DNA from: Gluconobacter vitians
GTDB lineage: Bacteria > Pseudomonadota > Alphaproteobacteria > Acetobacterales > Acetobacteraceae
Assembly: GCF_015244565.1 (NCBI RefSeq)
Contig: NZ_JABCQG010000015.1
Coordinates: 1-64,000, forward strand
Length of the DNA stretch: 64,000 bases
Reading direction: 5' to 3'
Positions 1 to 7,131 of the stretch are shown here, piece by piece (the first letter of the stretch is position 1; each line of letters opens with the position of its first letter). The notes under the pieces were generated by a model. It did no database searches, was not told the DNA's origin, and was given only the letters and a program-made list of their open reading frames with translations. The position numbers and the translations under genes are program-made.

Positions 1-2
1 CT

Positions 3-245
3 CTGGGCACCTCCGCGGTCAGTTCCGGAACTGGAATCAATGCCGGGATGGGAACCGTTCCTCTTTGGATCGGTGGCCAGCCAAATTGTAACACGGGGGC
101 CCAGGCAGGCACGACCGCTGCCCAGACTGGCACAGTGCAGCATGCCTTTACGGGGATCTGGGACTACGCCCTGCCGGATACGGAATTGTCATCCGTCCAG
201 TCTCTCCTGCAGTCCTGGGGCACGAAATATGGACGATCGTTCTGA
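3..245 (+). CDS. C-terminal end of a phage structural (tail/lectin-like) protein, partial
   Basis: The reading frame is open from the first bases and ends at 245, so the start lies outside the window. The visible 80 residues are rich in Gly, Thr and Ser, then end in a pattern like the last strand and helix of LamG/concanavalin-like modules (IWDYALPDTELSSVQSLLQS followed by WGTKYG). Such modules are common on phage tail or receptor-binding proteins. An intrinsic terminator follows 25 bases after the stop. Function is inferred from this pattern and from the lysis-type genes downstream; the protein could also be a bacterial surface protein. Confidence 0.5.
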   Translation: MGTSAVSSGTGINAGMGTVPLWIGGQPNCNTGAQAGTTAAQTGTVQHAFTGIWDYALPDTELSSVQSLLQSWGTKYGRSF

Positions 246-269
246 TCCTTCCCATCCCCTGTCTCACCT

Positions 270-292
270 CCGCCTTCCGAGGCGGTTTTTTT
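270..292 (+). terminator. intrinsic terminator after the tail-like gene
   Basis: A perfect 5-bp stem (ccgcc/ggcgg) with a 6-base loop is followed by seven T. It ends only four bases before the ggagg that serves the next gene, so the next gene needs readthrough or RNA processing to be expressed from upstream. Confidence 0.75.
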
Positions 293-305
293 ATTGGAGG
301 GGTGC

Positions 306-629
306 ATGCCCGAAGAAGGTGCACTCGTTGACGAGTGTGTTCGCAGGCCCGAATTTGAGCGGCACCTCGACGAGTTCAGGGCGGTAGAGAAGCAGGTTAC
401 CCGTCATGAGGTCCTGCTGTCTCAGCAGGCGGCAATAGCACAGGAACAGAATCGGAAACTGGAAACGATTCAGGTGACGCTTGATAGGCAAGCGGAGAAC
501 CGGAACCAGCGCGATCAAGCCATTAAAAATGCCATCTGGGCAGCCAATACCATTGGGCCGAAAGCTCTCGGGATAGTCACCCTTGCGCTTGCGGCAATTT
601 ATGCATGGATGAAAGGGCACTTGGGATGA
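306..629 (+). CDS. small coiled-coil protein with C-terminal membrane anchor (phage, XhlA/holin-accessory-like)
   Basis: 107 residues from the ATG at 306, chosen because ggagg lies at 296-300; a TTG at 294 is in frame but overlaps that site. The middle (about residues 25-75) is charged and heptad-like with many Q, E, R and L, suggesting a coiled coil. The C-terminus (about 83-102, IGPKALGIVTLALAAIYAW) is one hydrophobic helix followed by basic residues. This layout matches small phage lysis-accessory proteins such as XhlA-like haemolysins. It overlaps the endolysin-like gene by ATGA, indicating translational coupling. Function is inferred from layout and position. Confidence 0.6.
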   Translation: MPEEGALVDECVRRPEFERHLDEFRAVEKQVTRHEVLLSQQAAIAQEQNRKLETIQVTLDRQAENRNQRDQAIKNAIWAANTIGPKALGIVTLALAAIYAWMKGHLG

Positions 630-1105
630 CTGGCCTGAACCTCTCACAGATCAAGCGTCTGTGGATCCGGCCCGCGCTCCAGGCGATCGGGCTGGATGAC
701 CCGGCCCACGTCAACATCGTCACAGGCATTGGCCTGGTCGAGAGCGGATATGTCTGGCTCGAGCAGCTCAATGACGGGCCGGCCAAGGGATTCTGGCAGA
801 TGGAGCCGGAAACCCATGATGACATCTGGAAGAACTCTCTGCCGGCGCCATGCCGCTCCCGTGTCGCCTCGGGACTGAGCCGGTTGCTGTTTGGCCAGAA
901 GCATTCCGCTGACCTGATGGTCACGCTGCCTCTTTACGGAGCGGGCATGTGCGCCACAAAGATCCTGCTCGCCCCTGAGCCGCTTCCGGCAGCCGATGAT
1001 CCGGCCGGTCAGGCTCAGTACCACAAGCGCTGGTATAACTCTCCGCTGGGTTCGGCCTGTGCTTTGGCAAACATTCCCGAATTCCAGGCCGCCATTGCGG
1101 CGTGA
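626..1105 (+). CDS. phage endolysin-like protein (lysozyme/transglycosylase fold)
   Basis: 159 residues. The start at 626 overlaps the upstream stop as ATGA and has gaaaggg at 611-617; the earlier ATG at 605 is less likely. Residues 36-61 contain GLVESGYVWLEQL and GPAKGFWQMEP, resembling the lysozyme-like motif in which a Glu (here E39) is the catalytic acid and a Gly-Phe/Trp-Gln motif lines the sugar cleft. No signal peptide is visible, so it would need a holin to reach the wall. Two neighbours are small membrane proteins, which fits a lysis cassette. The exact glycosidase family cannot be fixed by eye. Confidence 0.65.
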   Translation: MTGLNLSQIKRLWIRPALQAIGLDDPAHVNIVTGIGLVESGYVWLEQLNDGPAKGFWQMEPETHDDIWKNSLPAPCRSRVASGLSRLLFGQKHSADLMVTLPLYGAGMCATKILLAPEPLPAADDPAGQAQYHKRWYNSPLGSACALANIPEFQAAIAA

Positions 1106-1200
1106 GTTTGCTGCTCTGGGCGCTTTGGCGCCGTCGTCTGCTGCGCCTGCGGAGTCTCGCCTGGCGCTTTTCTGACAATCCATAATCATGGAGGTCGGCC

Positions 1201-1503
1201 ATGCCCGTCATGCCGCCTGTCGTCGTCTATCATTTCAGCCAGGCATGGGACGGCTTTCCTGCCAACCGTATGGAATCTGGCTGGCATGCCCTGTCCCTGT
1301 CTCCCAACGAAATGGGGGCAGAAACCGGGGTCGTTGCGTTTCTTGCCTACTGGCATGCCGACCGGCAGTGCTGGGGAAGCGATAGTGACTGTCGCGCCCC
1401 GATCTGGGCGCTTCAGAACCGAATGTCCTATATCGGCCCGATCAGTGGGGCCTCTGCTCGGGTCACCGTCGAGCATCGACGCGGAAACGGAGCAGGACTG
1501 TGA
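1201..1503 (+). CDS. uncharacterised 100-residue phage-region protein
   Basis: I do not recognise this protein. It begins at ATG 1201 with a clear ggagg at 1190-1194. It is rich in Trp and aromatic residues (HFSQAWDGF, WHAL, LAYWHAD), has two Cys around residues 58-64 (CWGSDSDC) that could pair, and ends in a basic tail. There is no signal peptide or membrane helix. Its stop overlaps the GTG start of the exported protein downstream (GTGA), so it appears to be the first gene of a coupled three-gene unit that ends in the GH66 enzyme. The 95 bases before it contain only a short GC hairpin. Confidence 0.6.
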   Translation: MPVMPPVVVYHFSQAWDGFPANRMESGWHALSLSPNEMGAETGVVAFLAYWHADRQCWGSDSDCRAPIWALQNRMSYIGPISGASARVTVEHRRGNGAGL

Positions 1504-2339
1504 AATACAGGTATCTCTCTCTCCTGTTGTGCGTTTTCCCTGCGACAGTTCTCGCGCAGTCGATGCCGAGCGGGGTCTGCTCGTATAGGGCGACCGGAAA
1601 CCCGGCCTGTATTCAGAGCGCGCCTAATGTAGCGGCATGGCAGAAACTGAAGACCGATGTCGAAAATGGTAAGCTGAACTCACCAACGATCAATCAGCGG
1701 AGCATCACGACAGCTCCCCTCCAGCAATCTGATGTCGATGCGGTGAACGGTGTGCTGGGGATCCATGCCGATGGTGGTGTCACAGTCTCCGGACCTGTCG
1801 GAACCCCTGCCGGGACGTTTGGTGCGCCCCAGTCGGGCAGTAATCTGGGGACGGGTTCTCAGACATATTTTGCACCGGACCCGGTTTTCCAAGGCAGCGC
1901 GGTCATTCAGGGAAATGCCCCACTTCTCCGGTTTCGGAGCGTCTTCAGTCCGAACAATTTCACCATCTGGCAGGACCAATCCGGTGCTGCAAATTTCAGC
2001 GTCAACAATCCGACCTCGGGCGCCATTAATCTCTTCGGGCATAACGTGAATATCGGGGGATCGTCTGCGGGCGCAGTCCTCGGCTTCTATGGCGGCGGAG
2101 CAATGGGGCCGATGGAAGAGTGGCAGGCATCCGATGGTCAGGGATATCTTCAGACCAACGGATACAATCTGAATCTCTCGGCTGGGACGGGACGGCTGGT
2201 ATTTGGCAGCCCCATTCAGGTTGGTACCAGTTCCTTCACGGCCGACATCACCAAATGCGGCAGTTTGTCCGGGGCAAAAGGCTGCCTGATTTTTCGCGAT
2301 CCAGCAGGGAATGAGAGTTATGCGCCGGCGTTTCAGTAA
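1500..2339 (+). CDS. secreted beta-rich protein of unknown function, coupled to the GH66 gene
   Basis: 279 residues starting at GTG 1500, which overlaps the previous stop. The N-terminus has a positive start, a hydrophobic core (YLSLLLCVFPATVLA) and an Ala-X-Ala-type site at about residue 19: a standard signal peptide. The mature part is Gly/Ser/Asn rich with repeated short hydrophobic strands (about 95-265), as in fibre-like or beta-helical proteins. Two Cys near the C-terminus (KCGSLSGAKGC) may form a disulfide. The GH66 gene begins 20 bases before its stop. A surface or polysaccharide-binding role is only a guess. Confidence 0.6.
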   Translation: MKYRYLSLLLCVFPATVLAQSMPSGVCSYRATGNPACIQSAPNVAAWQKLKTDVENGKLNSPTINQRSITTAPLQQSDVDAVNGVLGIHADGGVTVSGPVGTPAGTFGAPQSGSNLGTGSQTYFAPDPVFQGSAVIQGNAPLLRFRSVFSPNNFTIWQDQSGAANFSVNNPTSGAINLFGHNVNIGGSSAGAVLGFYGGGAMGPMEEWQASDGQGYLQTNGYNLNLSAGTGRLVFGSPIQVGTSSFTADITKCGSLSGAKGCLIFRDPAGNESYAPAFQ

Positions 2340-4278
2340 TGCGCTGTCTGTTCTGGCAGTCTTGTTTTGTATCGGCCGTGCCTATGCGTCCGGACCGGCT
2401 CTGACATCCACAATCATTCAGAGCATCAATACGGATCGCGCGATCTATAACCAGAACGATACAGCTCTGGTCGATGTCACCCTCAACAACAAGACCGGCT
2501 CCGTGTTCAGTGGGAATGTGACTGCCACGGTTTCGGGGCGCGGCGTTGCGATCGGATATCCGATCAATGCCTCTGTCTCGTCTCTGGCTGTTGGTGCGAC
2601 CGCAGACGTGATCCTGAAGATCCCTGTCCGGCAGGTCGTCCAGTGGCAGGGATATTTCGTCAACATTGCGGTCACTGACGCCAGCGGGACCCAGATCGAT
2701 CAGCAGGCAACGGCGATCGATGAAAGTCCGGACTGGTGGACCTATCCCCGGCAGTGTTGGTTCGTCGGTGCTTTCACGGATTGGGGTGGATGGAACCCAA
2801 GCACGATTTACGGGACGCCCGAAAGCGACATCGACAGCCTGAACGCCTACAAGTGCAATAACCTTCAGGTTTATAACCTGCTCTACCGCTGGCATCTGCC
2901 CATGTCCGGGGCAGAATCCTACGTCAACGGCGATGGCATGACCGTCAGCGTCCCGCTCATGCGACAGGCCATTGCGTCGGCCAAAAAGCGCGGCATGGGC
3001 ACGCTGATGTACATGCCGATCTACTCGGCCAATAAAGGCATTGCCCCGAACTTTCAAAACGATGGTGCAGGCGTCAATCTCGCCTGGGCCGTGTTCACGA
3101 ACAACTGCGGTGCGACGAACTCCTGCACGGTCTCCGATGCATGGAATTTCAGCACCAACATTGCGATCATGAATACCCAGAACGGGAACTGGCAATATTA
3201 TTGGGCCGAGCAGGTCAAAGAGTGGCAAAAAGAACTAGGATTTGATGGTCCCTTTGGAGACACGTACGGGACAATTTCCATACCTCTTTGGGATATCAAC
3301 GGCGCCCGAATGGACAATTCGAAGATGTATTCTTCGTTCATAACGGCCGTCACAGATCGAACGAACATGCCGATGGTGATCAATCCTGCCGGTTCGTACG
3401 AAGAGCAGGATCTGGTTCAGTCCGGGCGCGAGGCATACCATTTTGTTGAGCGGTGGAATAACTCATCTGACATTGGAAACTTCGGTGACTTCCTGACCAA
3501 GGCGCGACAGGTTTGGGGGTGGGCAAACCGCACACCAAACAATATCGGCCTTGACTGGGATATGGGCATGAACAAGACGCTCGGTGCGTCTTCGTCCTGC
3601 TCGATCAATGGCGGCTCGACAGCCTGCACATTCAACACCCCGGGCGTGCTCTATCAGGAGGCCACCATGCTGGCCACGGGCGCGCATCATGCGTGGATTG
3701 TCGACGGTCAAATGGCTCCCGGAAACGGCGCTCGCTTCATCAGCAATGATTATTATCCAATCGGGAATCTCCTGACGCCAGGTGCGGACATGGTGCAGGC
3801 CGAATACGATTATCAGACCTTCGGTGTGGCCTATGAGAAACTGCTGCGGCTGAATATCGGAACTGATGCCGTAGCTGATCCGTCGATCACATCGGGCGCA
3901 ACCGGCAGCACGGCGGCGGCTGCGGGAAAGGTCTGGCTGATCCAGAACTATCGCAGCGGGACCGATATCCTGCACCTGCTAAATTATCAGCAAATGAGTG
4001 CCACCTCGTTCTCAGATGTGAATGACAATGCTGCCAATGCGGCAGCTCCCACGACAACCGGCGCACTCCAGATCAAGATGTATGTTGGCGGGGGCACACT
4101 CGGGAACCTCTACACGGCCAGCCCGGATGTAAATCATGGTGCTCCGGTCCAGCTGACCTACACCACGGCAACCGACACGTCGGGCAAGTACATCACCTTC
4201 ACGCTGCCGTCCCTCAAATTCTGGGACATGGTCTGGCTGGAGGACAGCATTGGGCAGAGCGATTACGCGACGCCCTGA
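2320..4278 (+). CDS. secreted glycoside hydrolase family 66, dextranase-type enzyme
   Basis: 652 residues from ATG 2320, preferred over ATG 2311 because aggga at 2306-2310 is well spaced from it. Order: signal peptide (about 1-25), Ig-like beta domain (about 27-125, beginning TDRAIYNQNDTALVDVTL), a TIM-barrel-like region (about 140-490) and a C-terminal beta domain. GH66 hallmarks are visible: NTQNGNWQYYWAEQ, FDGPFGDTYG with D314 as likely nucleophile, AYHFVERWNN with E377 as likely acid/base, and ISNDYYP then FGVAYEKLLR. GH66 enzymes cleave alpha-1,6-glucan (dextran) or make cyclic isomaltooligosaccharides; the CBM35 insertion of the cyclising type is not evident, so endo-dextranase is more likely. 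It sits in a phage lysis region. Confidence 0.8.
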   Translation: MRRRFSNALSVLAVLFCIGRAYASGPALTSTIIQSINTDRAIYNQNDTALVDVTLNNKTGSVFSGNVTATVSGRGVAIGYPINASVSSLAVGATADVILKIPVRQVVQWQGYFVNIAVTDASGTQIDQQATAIDESPDWWTYPRQCWFVGAFTDWGGWNPSTIYGTPESDIDSLNAYKCNNLQVYNLLYRWHLPMSGAESYVNGDGMTVSVPLMRQAIASAKKRGMGTLMYMPIYSANKGIAPNFQNDGAGVNLAWAVFTNNCGATNSCTVSDAWNFSTNIAIMNTQNGNWQYYWAEQVKEWQKELGFDGPFGDTYGTISIPLWDINGARMDNSKMYSSFITAVTDRTNMPMVINPAGSYEEQDLVQSGREAYHFVERWNNSSDIGNFGDFLTKARQVWGWANRTPNNIGLDWDMGMNKTLGASSSCSINGGSTACTFNTPGVLYQEATMLATGAHHAWIVDGQMAPGNGARFISNDYYPIGNLLTPGADMVQAEYDYQTFGVAYEKLLRLNIGTDAVADPSITSGATGSTAAAAGKVWLIQNYRSGTDILHLLNYQQMSATSFSDVNDNAANAAAPTTTGALQIKMYVGGGTLGNLYTASPDVNHGAPVQLTYTTATDTSGKYITFTLPSLKFWDMVWLEDSIGQSDYATP

Positions 4279-4303
4279 TGGCTTTTCATTGCCTCAAACT
4301 CAG

Positions 4304-4323
4304 CCGCCTTCGGGCGGTTTTTT
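4304..4323 (+). terminator. intrinsic terminator after the GH66 gene
   Basis: A ccgcc-ttcg-ggcgg hairpin with a stable UUCG loop is followed by six T. It lies 25 bases after the GH66 stop and just before the ggag of the holin-like gene. Confidence 0.8.
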
Positions 4324-4341
4324 CATATCTGGAGAACTGAA

Positions 4342-4674
4342 ATGGACTGGACGTCCCTGTTCCAGACGGTCCTGCCGTATCTGCCTGCGCAGTATGCGGG
4401 TGACCTCGTCTCGATCCTCACCTTCCTGATCGCAGCTGCCGCCCTGGCGATGCGGTTCTGGAAGCCGCCGGCGGCCGGCAGCAAGATGGCGCTGCTCTAC
4501 AAGGCCGTTTCCGCACTGGCCCAGTCCAGGGGCTGGAATACGAACGCCTATCAGCCCGATGCCAAGGCCCTGATGATCCCGGCCGATGCCAGCCGCACGA
4601 TCGAGGCCGTCAAGCTGGGCCTCGATCCGGCCTCCACCCATCCCAAGGCCGGAAAGCCTCCGGAGCCTGGCTGA
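4342..4674 (+). CDS. holin-like small membrane protein
   Basis: 110 residues with ggag at 4331-4334 before the ATG. There is one clear hydrophobic helix at about residues 21-39 (GDLVSILTFLIAAAALAMRF), a short hydrophobic N-terminus that could form a second, and a hydrophilic, proline-rich C-terminal tail. Size and layout are like phage holins or holin partners, and the gene sits within reach of an endolysin-like gene. No family motif can be read, so holin is an inference from form and location. Confidence 0.5.
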   Translation: MDWTSLFQTVLPYLPAQYAGDLVSILTFLIAAAALAMRFWKPPAAGSKMALLYKAVSALAQSRGWNTNAYQPDAKALMIPADASRTIEAVKLGLDPASTHPKAGKPPEPG

Positions 4675-4757
4675 CTGAACCCTCGTGCGGGTCCTGGCTC
4701 CATCATCCTGATCGCCGGAGGAGGCAGCGCGCGCGCTGTCAGACCGGCTCTGTCCAT

Positions 4758-4781
4758 GGCGTCCTTCGGGGCGCCTTTTTT
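4758..4781 (+). terminator. intrinsic terminator before the 100-residue gene
   Basis: A 7-bp stem (ggcgtcc/gggcgcc, one G-T pair) with a ttcg loop is followed by six T. The next gene's gggagg begins three bases after the T-tract. Confidence 0.8.
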
Positions 4782-4794
4782 ATGGGAGGCCCCT

Positions 4795-5097
4795 GTGGCT
4801 GATCTGAATTCCCTGACTTCTCTGCAGACGCTCGTCACGACCCTGGCGGGCAAGCATGAAAACGCTGCCGTCAAGCAGGACCTTGCCCTGGTGGGTACGG
4901 CCGTCTCGCTGCTGGCCCAGACGCTGGTTCCACGCCTCGATCCGTCCCTGAACCTGGCGGGCATCGATGCCGGTCTGGCCAAGGCCTTTGACGGAATCAC
5001 CGATACCGTGACCGCCATCGAAGCCAAGGTCACGACCGAAGCCGGCACAAACGCCGATCCTTCCACGACACAGACGGAGGTCTCCGCCAATGCGTAA
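4795..5097 (+). CDS. small soluble protein of unknown function (phage region)
   Basis: 100 residues from GTG 4795, chosen because gggagg lies at 4784-4789; an in-frame ATG at 4756 would start upstream of the terminator stem. The sequence is Ala/Thr/Leu rich and looks helical (SLTSLQTLVTTLAGKHENAA), with no signal peptide or membrane helix. Its end overlaps the start of the lipoprotein gene, so the two are translationally coupled. I do not recognise the family; a structural or assembly role is possible. Confidence 0.55.
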   Translation: MADLNSLTSLQTLVTTLAGKHENAAVKQDLALVGTAVSLLAQTLVPRLDPSLNLAGIDAGLAKAFDGITDTVTAIEAKVTTEAGTNADPSTTQTEVSANA

Positions 5098-5590
5098 CCG
5101 CTTCCTCTCCCTCGCTATGGGCGCCACGATGCTCGTCTCAGTTGCGGCCTGTAGCACGACGGCAAACACGGCCACATTCAACACGGCCGCGCTCAACAAC
5201 GACGCCACGGCCATCGCCTATGCCGTCCAGGCGATCGAGGGTATTCCGGATCTGGAAAGCCACCTGTCCACCACGGACAAGGCCAAGTTCGACAACCTGG
5301 TCGCACAGATCAAGAGCGTCACGGCCCAGGTCGCCGCCAACTCGAACGGCTCGATCACGGTGGCGACCGGCAAGGACTGGGCCAAGTCGCTCGGCGCGGA
5401 TCTGGAAACCCTACTGGCGATCGCGACGCCGATCGTAAAGACCTATTCGCCTTCCGCCGCCAATTACATGACGACGGTCGAGGCGATGATTCCGCTGGTC
5501 GAGGCGCTGGCCGGTGTCACGGCATCCCCGTATGCCGCTCCGGTGCAGTCTCCGGAGCTGATCCGCGCCCGGATCTATCAGGGCGTCTGA
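5090..5590 (+). CDS. predicted lipoprotein of unknown function (phage region)
   Basis: 166 residues with a lipoprotein signal: a basic start, hydrophobic stretch, then lipobox VAAC with Cys at residue 21. The mature protein is Ala/Thr rich and appears helical (about 35-150), without repeats or motifs I can name. It overlaps the 100-residue gene by eight bases. Outer-membrane lipoproteins in phage lysis regions can be spanin subunits, but spanin o-type proteins are usually shorter and proline rich, so that role is uncertain. A strong terminator follows. Confidence 0.6.
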   Translation: MRNRFLSLAMGATMLVSVAACSTTANTATFNTAALNNDATAIAYAVQAIEGIPDLESHLSTTDKAKFDNLVAQIKSVTAQVAANSNGSITVATGKDWAKSLGADLETLLAIATPIVKTYSPSAANYMTTVEAMIPLVEALAGVTASPYAAPVQSPELIRARIYQGV

Positions 5591-5614
5591 CCTTTCGGTC
5601 CTGACTATCAGCAA

Positions 5615-5648
5615 GGGGGAGTGGCTTCGGCTGCTCCCCTCTTTTTTT
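5615..5648 (+). terminator. strong intrinsic terminator
   Basis: An 11-bp stem running from ggggga to ctcccc around a ttcg loop is followed by seven T. The cggag of the peptidase gene starts six bases after it, repeating the terminator-then-RBS pattern of this block. Confidence 0.85.
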
Positions 5649-5667
5649 GTTTCCGGAGATCCAGCAC

Positions 5668-6432
5668 ATGAGTGCACCATTTGTCGGCCGCTGCCTGGGC
5701 AAGCGTGCTCCGAAGCATGATCCGCGGACTTACCGCCTCGGCCGGGTGCTGGCCATCCATCTGCCGTCCGTGCCGGCTGAACGCGACTGGTCGCAGAATG
5801 TGCCCTATCAGATGTGGGGCAATGACCGCTTTGGTTGTTGTGCCTTTGCCGCCCATGCCGCCCTGGTGGCGACCTGGACCAAGGCTGCGCAGGGTCTGGT
5901 CATGCTCTCGGCCGAAACCGTGCTGCAAAACTATGCGCAGGTCACGGGATTCGATCCGGCCACGGGTGAGAACGATAATGGCACTGTCCTCCTGGACGAA
6001 CTGAACGCCTGGCGGAAAGAGGGCTTACATCGGCCCGGGCAGACGCGCGACTACCTGACAGCCTATGGCTCAATCGTTCCCACCGACGTGGTCGGCATTC
6101 GCCGTGCCATTGCCTATCTCGGCGGCGTGCTGGCGGGCGTGCAGGTGCCACAGGGCTTTCTTGATCTGGGCCTTGGTGAAACCTGGGACTGGAATGCCAT
6201 CTCAGACCATACGCCAGCCGGCGGCCATGCCATCGCACTCGTGGGCTACAATCCGGACGGCGTGTTCTTCAACACCTGGGGCGCCCGCACCTTCATGCCC
6301 TGGAACACCTTCACGCGGATTGCGGACGAGGCTTACGGCCTGCTGTCGCGGGAGAACTGGCTGGGTGTGCCGGGTTATTCCCCGAACGGGGAAGAATTCG
6401 AATCCTTGCTGGCGGAAGTGAGGGCGGCGTGA
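5668..6432 (+). CDS. papain-like (C1-type) cysteine peptidase homologue
   Basis: 254 residues from ATG 5668 with cggag at 5654-5658. The papain-like triad can be placed: Cys58 in WGNDRFGCCAFAA (comparable with the GNDxxGDC form of phage-borne members), His187 in GGHAIALVGYN and Asn202 in FNTWGA. There is no signal peptide. Such proteins are found in phages and bacteria and could process virion proteins or attack peptides in the envelope. It overlaps the following lipoprotein gene by four bases (GTGA), so the two are probably made together. Peptidase fold is fairly secure; substrate is unknown. Confidence 0.65.
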   Translation: MSAPFVGRCLGKRAPKHDPRTYRLGRVLAIHLPSVPAERDWSQNVPYQMWGNDRFGCCAFAAHAALVATWTKAAQGLVMLSAETVLQNYAQVTGFDPATGENDNGTVLLDELNAWRKEGLHRPGQTRDYLTAYGSIVPTDVVGIRRAIAYLGGVLAGVQVPQGFLDLGLGETWDWNAISDHTPAGGHAIALVGYNPDGVFFNTWGARTFMPWNTFTRIADEAYGLLSRENWLGVPGYSPNGEEFESLLAEVRAA

Positions 6433-7028
6433 GGGCGCTCGCTCTCTGTGGCCTGCTGGTTCTGTCGGCGTGTTCGGCCGGATCCGTCGCGCCCGTCACG
6501 ATCAGTCAGGCCATCGCCGGCGTGCAGGATGACCTGACAAAGACCGGCGCAGTCAGTGTGTCCAGTGTCCAAAGCTGGACGGCCGATCAGGCTGGCCGGT
6601 TCGATGCCAACGTGCGGGCGCTCCAGTGTGTCCAGCACACGTCTGACCCGGTCGTGGCCATGATTGCCGGACCGGTCACGATGAACCTGTCTGGGACCTT
6701 CAGTCAGTCGGGTCAGTTCTCCGTCTCGGCTTCAAGTCTTACCCCTGTTTTTGGTTTGCAGGCTGAAGCCATCCGGTCGCGCGGTCAGACCCTGAACGTC
6801 CCGGTGCAGTTCGTCCCGCTGTCTGCCCTGCCTGATGCAGAGCTGGCGCGGCAAGTCGGATACGCTGGGGCGCTTCTGGGCCAGAAAGATACGGTCCGGC
6901 AGGACGTGTCAGGGCGGATTGAGGCGGACCGCACGGCGCTGGCCGCACATGTCGGGCTTCTCATTTCCGGGTATGCCGGAATCTGTCCCGCCGGCAAGGC
7001 GCGGCCGTTCGTCGGGGCGCGGCGGTGA
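6429..7028 (+). CDS. predicted lipoprotein, last gene of the phage-like block
   Basis: 199 residues from GTG 6429, which overlaps the peptidase stop. The N-terminus is a lipoprotein signal with lipobox LSAC and Cys at residue 15. The mature part is Ser/Thr/Val/Gln rich. Two Cys lie far apart (near residues 67 and 190) and could form a disulfide. I do not recognise the family. It is coupled to the peptidase, so it could be a membrane anchor, inhibitor or substrate for it. Its stop codon touches the first unit of the palindrome array at 7027-7131. Confidence 0.55.
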   Translation: MRALALCGLLVLSACSAGSVAPVTISQAIAGVQDDLTKTGAVSVSSVQSWTADQAGRFDANVRALQCVQHTSDPVVAMIAGPVTMNLSGTFSQSGQFSVSASSLTPVFGLQAEAIRSRGQTLNVPVQFVPLSALPDAELARQVGYAGALLGQKDTVRQDVSGRIEADRTALAAHVGLLISGYAGICPAGKARPFVGARR

Positions 7029-7131
7029 ACCATTGGGGAATCCCCAAGGGTTCAGTCGTCAAGGAATCCTTGATTGCTGAACTGTCCGGAATTTCCGGAT
7101 GGTTGAACTGTAAAGCATTCCTTGACAGTTC
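7027..7131. repeat. array of four 26-base tandem units, each a palindrome
   Basis: Four dyads have centres at 7040, 7066, 7092 and 7118, exactly 26 bases apart. Outer arms approximate gaactgt...acagttc. The inner arms differ between units yet stay self-complementary: ttgggga/tccccaa (7033-7047), tcaagga/tccttga (7059-7073), tccggaa/ttccgga (7085-7099), and gaactgt/acagttc flanking the fourth. Across 13-base half sites I count 12, 10, 10 and 11 matches. The array starts at the stop codon of the last phage-like gene. It could be an operator array, iterons, or a set of RNA hairpins. Confidence 0.85.

Noticed and set aside
2248-3228. 326-codon minus-strand frame opposite the GH66 gene
   Set aside because: It mirrors the codon pattern of a well-supported gene, lacks any family motif and has no ribosome site.
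7027-7131. Reading the palindrome array as a CRISPR
   Set aside because: There are no unique spacers; units are contiguous at 26 bases and each is itself a palindrome.
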